Source of the DNA: Amaranthus tricolor
Lineage: Eukaryota > Streptophyta > Magnoliopsida > Caryophyllales > Amaranthaceae
Assembly (NCBI RefSeq): GCF_026212465.1
Contig: NC_080048.1
Coordinates: forward strand, 36,313,700 to 36,377,699
Direction: 5' to 3'
DNA: 64,000 nucleotides
In this document: in pieces, positions 12,992 through 24,131 of the stretch
Layout of the letters: the number at the start of each line of letters is the position of its first letter
How positions within the stretch are numbered: position 1 is the first letter of the stretch
Made by a program: the position numbers and the translations under genes
The notes under the pieces: model-generated
Database searches by the model: none
Told to the model about the DNA's origin: nothing
Seen by the model: only the letters and a program-made list of their open reading frames with translations

Positions 12992-14064
12992 TCTCTACTA
13001 TTTTTTGTTTTTTTTATAAATGACTTGACTTGAATGAAGAATACTACTATAACTTGAGCAAACTTGATATTTTTGAAATTAAAATAAGATAAGATTAAAA
13101 TAATTTAGATTAATTGTTTTTCTAAATCTTGTACGATATTTTTTTTAGTTAGTTTAAGAATATATACTTTCCTTTTTTATAAGAAGTTAGTTAGAACTCT
13201 TATCTTTTAATTAGTTTATATTATTCATCTTGTATTGTTTATAGATGTCGTTTGTAGGTTTATAAAGTCGAAATGAAATTTCTAATAGATTGTAAACTGA
13301 ATTACAAAGAGAAATTCATGGCTTAAGAAATGTTGCAATTTCTTCATCATCATCATACAATCTACTAATTGATAAACATTTTTGCCATTTGTCACTTTAT
13401 GAATCAATTATTTTGTCATTTGTCAATTTGTCACTTCATGAATCTATTATTTTGCCATTTGTCACTTCACGAATCAATTGTATCAAGTATTTGTGTTACC
13501 TACTTAATTTACTACCCTTTGTATTCTTACACTATTTAATTAACACTATTAGTCTTAAAGTAAAATACTATTAACCTTTTGACAATTTTCTATTTCATGC
13601 TATTTGGAATCAGTTAGTCTCTTGAGAGACCGTCATCGTTTAAAATTATTTCTATTTGCGATTTATGTGTAAGAGGAAATATATTCAAGTGAAATAACAT
13701 TTAATCACATGCGTTTATAATATCAATATTTTATAATTTTTAGTTAAGTATAGTTTAAGATATAAATAATTAGAATTACACATTTGTTTGCGTAAAACGT
13801 GAAATGTATATCAAATATAATAAAATGAAGACAGTACTTAGTTATTACTTATTAGTGCATCCCCTCGATCATCTAAATTTTGGGTAATAAAAAGAAATTA
13901 AATTGTGTAGATGAATTTAAAGATATTTTATAAAAAATAATAGATCAATTTCTATAACAAAATAAATGTGATAATTCAAAATAGAAAACGTGGCAAAGTG
14001 ACGCTAATAGAGACATTATTGGATGAGTGATCTTTGTGAAACGTATTTTAAGCTCGGCCCATTA

Positions 14065-14196
14065 AAGATTAATGCCTACCTATCGTATTCTTAATGTCTA
14101 TTTACGTTATCCTTAATGCTTACTTGCCGAATTCTTAATGCCTACTTTCAATATCTTAAATGTCTACTTACATCATTCTCAATGCCTACTTATAAT
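14065..14196. repeat. 22-bp minisatellite, six units
   Basis: Six head-to-tail copies of a 22-bp unit like ATTCTTAATGCCTACTTACG start at 14065, 14087, 14109, 14131, 14153 and 14175. The shared core is TTAATGYCTACTT; units differ by several substitutions but not in length. Non-coding, in AT-rich DNA. Confidence 0.85.
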
Positions 14197-14794
14197 ATTT
14201 TTAAAAATATATAATAAAATATTATTTAATAATTAATTAATAACTATTATTAATCTCCATCTTCCCTATTGTAGTTTACATTATCATCAATAAAGAAGTT
14301 AATTTAACATGGTAGTAAGTGTAATTAAAATATTTATAATGACATAGAATTCAAAATTTCATAATAATTTTAGTTTAGTGTAATTAATTAATTAATTATT
14401 ATTAATATTAACATTACTTAATAATAATCTCTATTTTAGTTTAGCTTTATGTAAGAAAAATTAACCAATTGATTAATCTAAGGCTAATTAATGTAGTTAA
14501 TTCAATTATAAACCCCTCCCTTCATATTCTCTACATAATGCATTATAAAGTGACAATTTGCAATAGAAAACGAAAACCTTTTGAAGTAAAGTTAGAGTTA
14601 AGTGATACAATGGAAATAACTCATGCAAACTTATCATATCCTATTAGTATTATTAATTGATACCAACATTTAGTATTATTATTATTATTATGTGGTACAA
14701 CATTAAAAGTTTATATCACTATAAATATACACTCATTACTTGATAATATTAGATATCATTTAATATATTGGTCAAATTACAAAGCAATATTTAT

Positions 14795-14983
14795 TTTATT
14801 TATTAGGCATTTAATTTATCTTTCCCGTGTAGTTGCGTCTTTTTATCTTTCTCGAGCCGGGGGACTCCTTTGGGCGCGCTCTATTTTATGGGTATGAGTT
14901 GCTGCCGTCCTTCCCTCCCCAGACCCTATCCATAGTTTTTCTATAAGCGGGATACACTGGGTAGGATGATGATGATGATTTAA
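14795..14983 (+). mobile_element. 5'-truncated copy of the RTE-like LINE 3' end
   Basis: This stretch matches the 3' end of the LINE at 18635-19606: both have GGGGACTCC or GGAGGACTCC, GGGTATGAGTTGC, CGTC-TTCCCTCCCCAGACCCT and GGGATACACTGGGTAGGATG, then run into (GATGAT)n. It is a dead-on-arrival insertion with no coding capacity, typical of incomplete target-primed reverse transcription. Confidence 0.85.
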
Positions 14984-15183
14984 AAAAAATTTTGAGATTA
15001 AAGAATCAAAGGGTTTGTTGAAAATTAAGGCAAAAGTCATATATACATAGAAATCAATGGAAGATAAAATTTATCGTTCGATTTGCCAAAATAAAAAAAT
15101 GGCCAAGTATGTGATTTTTTAAACCCAACTATCTACTTTGTAATGAACATAATAAATTTGAACAATAACTGAATACATATACA

Positions 15184-18100
15184 GGATCAATTACTATTGC
15201 AAATTCAATGTACACATCAAGACTTATTAACAATGGAGATATACCGGAAGTTCGTGCATTCAAGCAAAGGTAAATTACATATTTTAAATACTCAATATAC
15301 CTTCATTTGTCAATTGTTTAACTTTATAAAAATATCATATTATATTAATTTTCATAATTATTTTATAGGATGAAAGAAATCAGGGGAGAAGGATCAACTA
15401 TGCTAATAGAGGTAGAGGCACAAGGAACAAAGAGTGATGAGGAGATCTTTTTAAACTCCTATCATTTTTTACCTCCCAATGGTTATGAGAAATTGAAGAA
15501 GGTTTGCTTTAAAGTTTGTTAAATATGTAAAAATTTCAAAATATTTTATTTTGCAATAAAGCTAACATTAGAAAGTTTTTTTCCTTTAAAAATAGGGAGA
15601 CACATTTGTAACATGTGCAACTATTGTGGCTATTGACCGAAATCACCCATGGTCTTACAATTCTTGCAATAAGTGTCTTCAAAAAGTTGTGATGCTGATG
15701 AGTCAATGTTTTGTCCAACATACAAATCTAATTTTGAAATTGCTTATCCAAGGTAAAATTTAAAAACAATACATGTAACACTCCTGAATTTTCAACCCCT
15801 TACATGAAACCAGAAATCGTGAAGGAAGGGAGAAAATTCGGGTGTTACATAAAAAGAAAAGGGAACATAATTAAAATAAACGCTAAAGATTAATTAAAAA
15901 GGTGAGTAAGTGGAAACTTCGGCAGCATCTCTGCTGAAAACTGATGCTGAAAACTGAGGACGTGACAAGAATATATATAATTGGATAACATAACTATAAT
16001 AATCTAAGGCCTTTAATGCCTTCAAGAATATGTCACGACGAAAAGAATCATCGTCGGCTTCTCAAATCATCAACCCTAATGAGGATCATGGTTCCAGTGT
16101 TAACGCATCGATCTGACGGATACTACAGGAGTATTCTCAATACTATACATCCAAAAAAAAACTACGCAGCGGAGCAATGGATCATACAAGGAGTCACATG
16201 GCTCCATACAAAAGAATTTATACAACCCCAAAAGATAACTTTACAAGTAATATAGAAGCTACAAGCATTAGACAATTTGTACACAGTTGTTACGAACGTA
16301 CTCCGCTCTTTCCCCCAATGCAAAGCTAAAGAAGCTCCTATACCTGTCATGTCAAGCTATGATCCTCCTGCTGCAAGCATCACTGCACGACCACAAGTTA
16401 CAAAAATCACCCAACTAAGGGTCTGCTTTCCTCTTATAAACTGGGAACTTATACAAGTTAGGAATAGAACTAATAAGTTCTCTTAACTACTTTGTCATAC
16501 CAGCTAGAAACCAAAGTAACCACTATCATCCATTCACGACAAGCTTTCAATTACTTCTAGCACGTACGCATCTCATTCAACACCAAGTATAATCGTCAAT
16601 TCAACAATAACACAAGTTTTTCCAGCGGCAAAGAATAAAAGGATTATGTCGACTGCTTCATTACACCAACTAACTTTGAGTTATAACGGTTCACATCATC
16701 TTAATATAAAGCGACGATTCTCACTTAATGTTGATGTAGTGCTAATATGACGACAAGGACGAATCTTAAAGTTATCACATCGCAATATCATTTATTATAT
16801 TCTCCAAGGCTAGAAAGAACTAAAATCAAGGCATCATACAAATAACTTTAATAATTCTCAACAGTTGACACTATGTTCATGGCTTATTACAATTATGTAT
16901 TTATGATTTCAATAACCTAATGAGGTATTAGTAACTCTCACAATTAAATCACTAACAATTAGCAACTACTACTCCCAATTAACAACCAAACCATTTCTAT
17001 AGTCAACCGTAATCAAAAATATTACCAATTGCCACAACAATAAGCAACCAAGTCTTAAAACAACTTATAAGATTATTGAATAAATCATCACACCACCAAA
17101 GTAGCATACAAACACACACACACTACTAGTAATCACATCTCTAAATAAAACCCTAATCATTTCATGTTCAAGGATGATTCTTTTAACTATTACCCATACT
17201 AGAATTCAATAAGACTAATAAACAGTCAACACACAACTCATAAACATGGTAGATTCTAATTAGAATGAGTAATTTAATCAATTTGAAAAGTGAGAGATGA
17301 CTTACAATGGGTGAAACTAGAAAATGGTCAAGAGGTTGGTGGTTCTTGTGGTGGTGGCGTGATTCAAGACACGGTGGTGGAGAAGAGCTGCGCGGAGCCA
17401 ATGGGGAAGTAAACCCGCAGCCGCCTGCTGCTGTGAGGCGTGTGACTGCAGCCGCCTGCTGTTGGGCTGCACGTGGGAGTGAGGAGGAAGGTCGGGGCTT
17501 CTTGGTGGTGTTTCTGTGGGCTGTGCAGCGGCTGGTGGTGGCCAACTGTTCTCTGGCGGCGCAAGGGGGAGAAGAGAGAAAGAATGAGAAGGAAGAGAAG
17601 GAGGAATTGACAGCTCTTTGAGCATTTAGGGTTTTCACGGGTTTTATACTCGTTAGTGCTATTATCATTATTATTATTATTATTACGTTTATTTATTATT
17701 AGGTTTATTTATTTATTTATTTATTTATTTTTTATCTCGATTCATTTTCTTGTGAGACCCTCACCTTCGTGGGCTCACACATTTTAATAAATAATCATTT
17801 TGATTCTAACCTCTTTATTTAAGAAATCGTAACTATATTTTTAATATATATATAAGTTAACATTTACATTCATGTATGCAAGAAATTTATTAAACTAATT
17901 CAGAAATAATTTAATATAATTGTAAAATCTTTAAAAATTATTAAAATATTAAATAATTTCATTATTAAAATCTCGGGGTGTTACAATGCACATATATAAA
18001 GACCTTAATATTAGCATATAAATTTTATTGAAATTGTAGGTACAAAGTTTTTGTTACTGTGGCTAATTCTGATTCAACCGGAACATATGTGTTGTTTGAC

Positions 18101-18475
18101 TCCATTGTAAAAAAAGAGTTGGTGATATCTGCAAATGAGACAAGGGAAAGAAAAGAAAAGGTAGGTACATCCTAATAGATTTATTAGACTTGATCAATTT
18201 TAAATTAATAAATAATATATTTAAATTAATTAAGAAGGGGACAAACTTCATATAATGATTGATTTAGTTTTTTTGGAATGCATTGTATTTGATAGTTCAT
18301 TATTTTGTAACAGTGTGGAGATGTAGAATCTTTTACAGTGGAGTTAAACTATTTTGTAGAAAAGATCTATCTCTTCTTCATAGTTAAGGTGAGTGAAGAC
18401 TACAACATTAAGAAAGGAACCAAATCCTATACAATGTGTAAGATATCAAAATCCATGTCAAGTGAAATGGATTAA
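15184..18475 (+). pseudogene. Replication protein A large-subunit-like pseudogene, partial
   Basis: Exon-like pieces with AG/GT borders: about 15190-15269, 15370-15501, 15596-15752, 18040-18160 and 18314-18475. They spell an RPA1 C-terminal OB-fold with its zinc site: GDTFVTCATIVAIDRNHPW, then SYNSCNKCLQKV, and after a one-base frameshift near 15685 the second cysteine pair CDADESMFC, followed by YKVFVTVANSDSTG and ILFDS-like text. RPA binds single-stranded DNA. The zinc region is frameshifted and the third intron carries a 2.2-kb solo LTR, so it is not functional as read. Plant Helitrons often carry RPA-like genes, and a Helitron Rep lies 3 kb downstream on the same strand, so Helitron origin is likely but not shown. 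Confidence 0.7.
15774..17985 (-). mobile_element. Candidate 2.2-kb solo LTR (Tekay/Del-like architecture)
   Basis: The element begins TGTAACACTCC and ends GGGGTGTTACA, with near-identical 5-bp flanks ATACA and ATGCA. On the - strand a TATA-like GTATAAAACCC lies near 17650, about 335 bp from the U3 start, followed by a CT-rich leader, as in an LTR promoter. There is no gag-pol. A long simple TTTA run is at 17700-17728. Long LTRs starting TGTAACACCC are common in chromoviral Ty3 elements; the clade is my guess. It sits in an intron of the RPA-like pseudogene. The Gly/Trp- and Pro/Ser-rich frames at 17183-17668 are inside it and considered spurious. Confidence 0.7.
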
Positions 18476-18634
18476 GTTAACATAATATGAATTTGAAGTT
18501 TACAAAGGTGTCATATTAGACTCAAGTTTACCAAAAAAAAAAAACCCTAAAGATTTAGGCTAATGAAAAACAATGCATCAGGAACATCAATGAAGGAGGA
18601 AGTAAGTGAAGACATTAATTCAGACATTAATTTA

Positions 18635-19606
18635 GCAATAAATTGGACAAGTGGAGGGAAGCTTTAGAAGGTAAAGGGTTGCGCATTAGCCGTATGAAGA
18701 CCGAGTATTTGCGCTGTGACTTCAGTGGGACATTAACGGTAGGTGAACCAGAGGTGTCCATAAATGAAATGGTTGTTAAAAGTACAACCAAGTACAAGTA
18801 TTTGGGATCGATCATTCAAAGGAATGGGGAGATTGACGGGGATGTAAATTATCGTATACAAGTGGGTTGGCTCAAGTGGCGTGTAGCCACCTCAGTGCTT
18901 TGTGATAAGAAATCGCTAAGCAAGTTAAAAGGAAAGTTCGACAATTAGACCGGCTATGCTTTATGGGACCGAATGTTGGCTTGTAAAGAAGATTTTTGAA
19001 TACAAGATGGAAGTTACAGAAATGTGTATGCTGAGATGGATGTGTGGGCACACATTGATGGATCTAATTAAGAACCAAGATTTTAGGGAAAAACTAGGGA
19101 TAACCCCTATATCTGGAAAAATGCGCGAAAATAGATTGAGGTGGTTTGGACATGTGCAGAGAAAGACTTTCGACGCCCCTGTGAGGAGGGTAGACAGCAT
19201 TATAGTAGAGAGTAAAAGGAGTCGAGGACGACCCAGGAGAACTTGGAATGAGCAAATAAGCGTAGACTTGCATGATTTAAACCTCTCTGCGGACCTGACT
19301 AGGGATAGGAGTAGTTGGAGACGCCATATCCATGTCTTAGATTTCTGATGTTTTAACCTCTTGCTTTTCTCGTTTACTTTCTATTAGTTCTTTTTTTTCT
19401 TTTTGTAGTGGTTTTGCTTTTGTTTTATTTATAGGCCTTTAAGTTATCTTTCTTGTGGTTATTACGATCTATTTATCTTCCTTGAGCCGGAGGACTCCTT
19501 TGGCCACGCTCTCCTTTATGGGTATGAGTTGCCGCCGTCTTTCCCTCCCCAGACCCTGTCCTCATTCTATGAGTGGGATACACTGGGTAGGATGATGATG
19601 ATGATT
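18635..19606 (+). mobile_element. 5'-truncated RTE-like LINE with reverse transcriptase C-terminus
   Basis: Non-LTR retrotransposon fragment. Two frames cover the end of the reverse transcriptase polyprotein: 18637-18945 (KWREALEGKGLRISRMKTEY, YLGSIIQRNGEID) and 18945-19348 (RPAMLYGTECW, MLRWMCGH, MRENRLRWFGHVQRK, RGRPRRTWNEQI), joined by a frameshift and short deletion near 18940 before RPAMLYG. The 3' UTR ends in (GATGAT)n, as RTE-type LINEs do. The endonuclease and catalytic palm are absent, so the copy is dead. No clear target duplication was found. Confidence 0.9.
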
Positions 19607-19659
19607 CTTTATTTATAAAAATCACATCCATACATTTTAGTCATTCAAGTATTATAAAA

Positions 19660-20333
19660 TGAAAAAAACAATCACACTAGGGTCTAAAGTTTCAATCTTT
19701 ATCCCTAAGAATCACCCAAGACCAATGGTAAGTGTGTTCAATGCAATGAAACAACACTTCAATAATAAGCAATGAGAAACAATAAGAAACAAAGCAAAAT
19801 CAAAGACATAAGATTTATGAGGTTCACCCCAATGTGGGCTACGTCCTCGGTGGTGGTTAACTTGCTTGATTATGTGAAGAAACAATGGAGTTCTCAAGAA
19901 CTCTTACAAAGAAGTATTACACTTGGAGAAGATAAAAGAAAATGGGTTTGTGTTTAATTAGGGTTTTAATCCATATTGGAGTGAGTGTATGAGATTCCTA
20001 TTTATACTAGAAGCTGTATACAAATGATTGGGCAAAGGCCCACATTAAAACATTCCCATAAAACTTATCGCGCAAGAAAAACAAAGTGCATTCTGGACCC
20101 TCGCTCGACCGGTCGAGCGAAATAGCCTTGGTCGAGCGGCTTGAATTCCAGTCGAGCAGTAGATCAGAATGCTCACTGATCTGGTCGAGCCAACTGGCTC
20201 GGTCGAGCATGCCACAGTGTGGGTCGAGCGGCTCATTAGAAAGTCCATAATGACTCCCACATCATCATACACACATCATCAATCCACATCATACACCATT
20301 GGTGCACTCAAAGTCACACCAAAAAATCCAACA
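19660..20333 (-). mobile_element. Candidate 674-bp solo LTR, Copia-like ends
   Basis: Read on the - strand it starts TGTTGGATTTTTTGG and ends TTTTTTTCA; the flanks are TAAAA at 19655-19659 and 20334-20338. A TATA box, AGTATAAATAGG, lies on the - strand near 20010, followed by leader-like sequence. There is no internal coding region or second LTR. The flanking duplication is low-complexity, which lowers confidence. A GTCGAGC motif cluster is at 20103-20232. Confidence 0.65.
20103..20232. repeat. Cluster of GTCGAGC motifs
   Basis: GTCGAGC or its complement GCTCGAC recurs about eight times in 130 bp, partly in inverted pairs such as CGCTCGACCGGTCGAGCG. It lies in the U3 side of the solo LTR and could fold into stem-loops or act as enhancer-like repeats. 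Its role is unknown. Confidence 0.6.
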
Positions 20334-21419
20334 TAAAACAAAGGAATAAAATCAATCAAAGAATTAAGCAACAACACTCTACTCCCTTTGTCCTTTTGAT
20401 TTTTAACATTTGCCACAAATATGAAAATTTATTAAGTCATATAGAATACACATTCAAAATGATGGATGGAACATAAATATATAGAAGAAAAAAGGTTAAA
20501 CTTATATAACAAAGAAATTAATAAATACATTTAGGTATATTAACTTTATAGACCACTAAATTTTAAACATTACATATGTGCTTTATTAATAGCTAACAAA
20601 TATCATGCCCTTTAATGATTGGTAAAATATTTTTTAATTTTGCAAGCAATGGAAGAATATAAAATATCTTCTAAATGAGCACGAAATAAGCGAAAATGGA
20701 TTCTAAATTCAAATAGGGAAAAACAAATTGCAACTCCTTCTAATAAAAGTATTAATTATTAATCATTATGCAAACAAAATTTCTAGAACAATTTTTAATA
20801 CAATTCTAATATAATTTTTAACAATTAACAAAATTTTTAAATCTTGTGAAACCAATTACAAGTAGTGTCTACAAAGGTATACTGCAATTGATCTTCTTGC
20901 ATTTTGATTATAGCATAACAAATAACAAACAAAATTAATAATATATTATTGCACATTTTTTATACTATCAACACATAAAATATTAATTTCAAATTAACAA
21001 CAATATGCAGGGTCAATATCAGTAACTCGTGAATAAGGTTTAGTAAGTCTCAACAATTCTACAATTGATCATGATTGCTTAAATAGAAGCTCAACTCAAA
21101 CTGAAGAAAATTTAAATTCACAAAATACAGACCAATAATGAAGGTAAGAATATTTTCTATTTTTTAAAATAATCATACAAATAAAACATAAATTGATTAA
21201 ATATGTCTATAATAATTTCAGATTGATTTAATTTTAATTTTATGAAATCAACTTTAATTAAGTATATTAAATTATTGGTTATGTGTAGATAGCATTGACA
21301 AAAGTCAAGAAAGAAACACAAGTATTCAAAAATAATAAAATAAAAAATTATCCAATATTTATAAAATTTAAAATTACAATAATTATATATCTATTCATAA
21401 ATCTATTTTCCAATATATT

Positions 21420-23437
21420 ATTGGGATATTGGCGACCCTGTTTATAAGTGCAATGAATGTAGTGCAAAAATGTGAAATCTTGAACGAGTAGGTAAACATC
21501 GTCTAACAAAGAACCCCACATTTTCATTATGTTGTATGAAAGGGAAAATTGAACTGCCATACTTGATACAACCCCCGACATACCTAATAGATTTGTTTAG
21601 TAGAAACAATGAAATTAGTAGAAAGTTTCTTAAGAACGTTCGTGGTTACAACATGATGTTTGCCTTCACATCAATGTGAGGAAAGAATGAAAACAGGGTC
21701 AGTCACGGACGAGGCCCCTATAATTTCGCAATAGGGGGTCAAAATTATCACAAAATGGGTAGTTTAGTTCCGGATGAAGGTAATACAACAAAGTTTCAAC
21801 AACTATACATTGTTGACACCGAAAATGAAGTTCAAATCGGAAGCAGACTCAGAGGTAATATATTAAATAATATAAACATATTAACAATTTAATATACAAA
21901 AAATAAATCTAAAACATACACTAATTACTCGTTTATTTCAGTTCACGTAATCCTGATGACTTTGATGACGATATAGTGGAAAATATAAAAAGAATGTTGG
22001 ATCAACATAATCAATATGTCAAGAATGATAGAATGGTAAGGGATAGGATACAACAATGTGAAGAAACAAATGTTCAGATCAAGCTGATTGGTAATTGATC
22101 TTATGATGGAAGACAATACAACCTCCCTATCGCATATGAAGTTGCTATACTCATCGTTGGAGACATAGATAATACAATTGATAAATGTGATATTGTCGTC
22201 CAATACAAAGGGGTCCTTTACATCAAATATCAGAGTTGCATGCATCTTATTTGCCATTGCAGTATCCATTATTATTCCCGTATGGTGAAGATGAATATCG
22301 GACTAATATTAGCCACAAAGAAAATCATTCTAAACCATCAACAAGTAATAAACCTATGAATACATTAATTATGTGTGAATAATTTGCTTTCAGAATAATG
22401 GACCGTGATGAGGTGTGCACAATTATTACCCGGTCTGGAAATTTGTTTCAACAGTTTATTGTTGACGCGTGGACTATGACAGAATTCGAAAGATTGAGTT
22501 TCATACGCCGCAGCCAGACAAAACTGCAAGCTGAGAATTACATCAATTTCCAAGATGCATCCAAAAGAGGAAATTGTGCATCACGATCGTCTAGACATCG
22601 TGTGGTATTACCATCAACTTTCCATGGAGGAGATAGATTTATGAGTGAATTATACCATGACGCAATGGGAGTTTGTAAGACGTATGGTTTCCCTGATTTA
22701 TTCATCACATTTACATGTAACCCTTAATAGCCTAAACTAAAAAGATTTGTAAATAAGATGGGTTTATGTGTTGAGGAAAGACCAGATATCATCTGTCAAG
22801 TTTTTATGAATAAGCTAGATGAGTTAGTAAAAGATCTTACAAAAGGACATTTTTTGGAAAAACAAACACAGTTATATTTTAATTATATCTCAATTTATTC
22901 AATCCCTCCAAATTAAAGTAAATAAACTTGAATTACTAACTTATTTAAATGTTTGAATCAGTTGTGTACAGTGTTGAGTTTCAAAAGAGAAGTTTACCAT
23001 ATACACACATTGTGTTGTTTTTACATCGTGATTACAAAATCCCTCATCCATCAGATATTGATAAAATCATCTCAGCAGAGATTCCAAATCGGGAGGAAAA
23101 TAAGGAAGTTTACAACATAGTATGCGACAAGATGTTGCATGGCCCTTGTGGTAATGCAAATTTAATCTCCCCATGTATACAAGAGGAAAAATGTACAAAA
23201 AATTATTCAAAAAGGTATAACGCAGAATCAACTATTGATGAAGAAAGGTTCCCAGTACACCGAAGGCTAGATACCGGAGCAAGTTTTGAAAAAAAAAATG
23301 GTGTTCACTTATTACTTATAACATAAAACTTTTGTTGAAGTACAAAGCACAAATAAGCGTTGAGTGGTGCAACCAGTCCAGAGCAGTCAAATATCTCTTC
23401 AAATACATCAACAAAAGAAATAATAGAGTAACTGCCA
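21420..23437 (+). pseudogene. Helitron Rep (rolling-circle initiator) N-terminal and Rep domain, decayed
   Basis: Rolling-circle replication initiator. Pieces in order: the N-terminal zinc-like segment GDPVYKCNECSAKM near 21430; GPYNFAIGGQNYHKMGSLVP and QQLYIVDTENEVQ at 21710-21850; DGRQYNLPIAYEVAILIVGD at 22108-22170; SELHASYLPLQYPLLFPYGE at 22233-22293; the 22398-22727 block (LFQQFIVDAWTM, LPSTFHGGDRFM, FPDLFITFTCNP); the metal-binding motif region LPYTHIVLFLH near 22996; and WCNQSRAVKYLFKYINK near 23370-23420. Many stops and frameshifts separate them. The first His of the HUH motif is Tyr, while the YxxKY tyrosine pair is kept. A MITE interrupts the frame right after this part. Confidence 0.92.
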
Positions 23438-23439
23438 AG

Positions 23440-24123
23440 TAGGGATGCAGGCGGGGCGGGGATGGGTCCCGGTTTGATGGGTCATGGGGCGGGTACGGGT
23501 ATAAAATTCATATCCATCGCGGGGATGGGGATGGGGATGGGGATGGGTTTTAGGTGATACCCGCCCCGCCCCATCCCCGCCCCACCCCGCCCCGCCCCGC
23601 CTAACGAAATGTACAAATTTTGAGAATAGGAATACCCTAAATTATTTTTCAAATTTCTGAAAACCTTGAATTATTTTCAAATTTTTTTAAAAAATTTAAA
23701 AACCCCGTTTTTATATTTCTTTTAAGGTCTAAGATCATGTTTTTTAGAGTAAGGTTTATAATCATGTTTTGTCTATTTTTTATCCTTTTTTCTCAATAAA
23801 ATTTGTTTATATTCATTACGAGTTGTGTAGAGGTAGGCGATATTAAGTGATGATTAGATGGGGATTTGAAAATAAATATGTGACACAGATGGGTATTAAG
23901 CGGGGATTTGACGGGTGGTGGGGCGGGTAAAATGGGTATTAGACGGGGATGGATACCCAGATGGGGATGGGGATGGGGATGGTATTAGGTACAAACCCAT
24001 CGGGGCGGGGACGGGGAAAAAAATTATACCCGCCGCGGGGATGGGGATGGGGATTGATTTACCAGATGGGGATGGGGATGGTAACGCCAATACCCGCCCC
24101 GCCCCGCCCTGTTTGCATCCCTA
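23440..24123. mobile_element. hAT-type MITE, GC-rich, inserted in the Helitron
   Basis: 684 bp with terminal inverted repeats TAGGGATGCA/TGCATCCCTA and an exact 8-bp target duplication CTGCCAAG (23432-23439 and 24124-24131), diagnostic of the hAT superfamily. Sub-terminal regions are full of GGGGATGGGG and GGGGCGGGG runs (23521-23547, 23960-23982, 24036-24053), while the centre is AT-rich. No transposase is present. Reading frames made of Gly/Asp/Met repeats here are artefacts. Removing it restores the Helitron reading ...VTAK/FTRKNPENND..., so it inserted after the Helitron. Confidence 0.95.
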
Positions 24124-24131
24124 CTGCCAAG

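Noticed and set aside
13389..13574. Short frame with repeated FVNLSLHESIILPFV-like text
   Set aside because: Comes from a short local duplication of TTTGTCACTTCATGAATC; no domain or gene context.
17183..17668. Overlapping frames on both strands rich in Trp/Gly or Pro/Ser/His
   Set aside because: They fall inside the candidate solo LTR, have no domain, and exist in several frames at once, as expected for GC-rich leader sequence.
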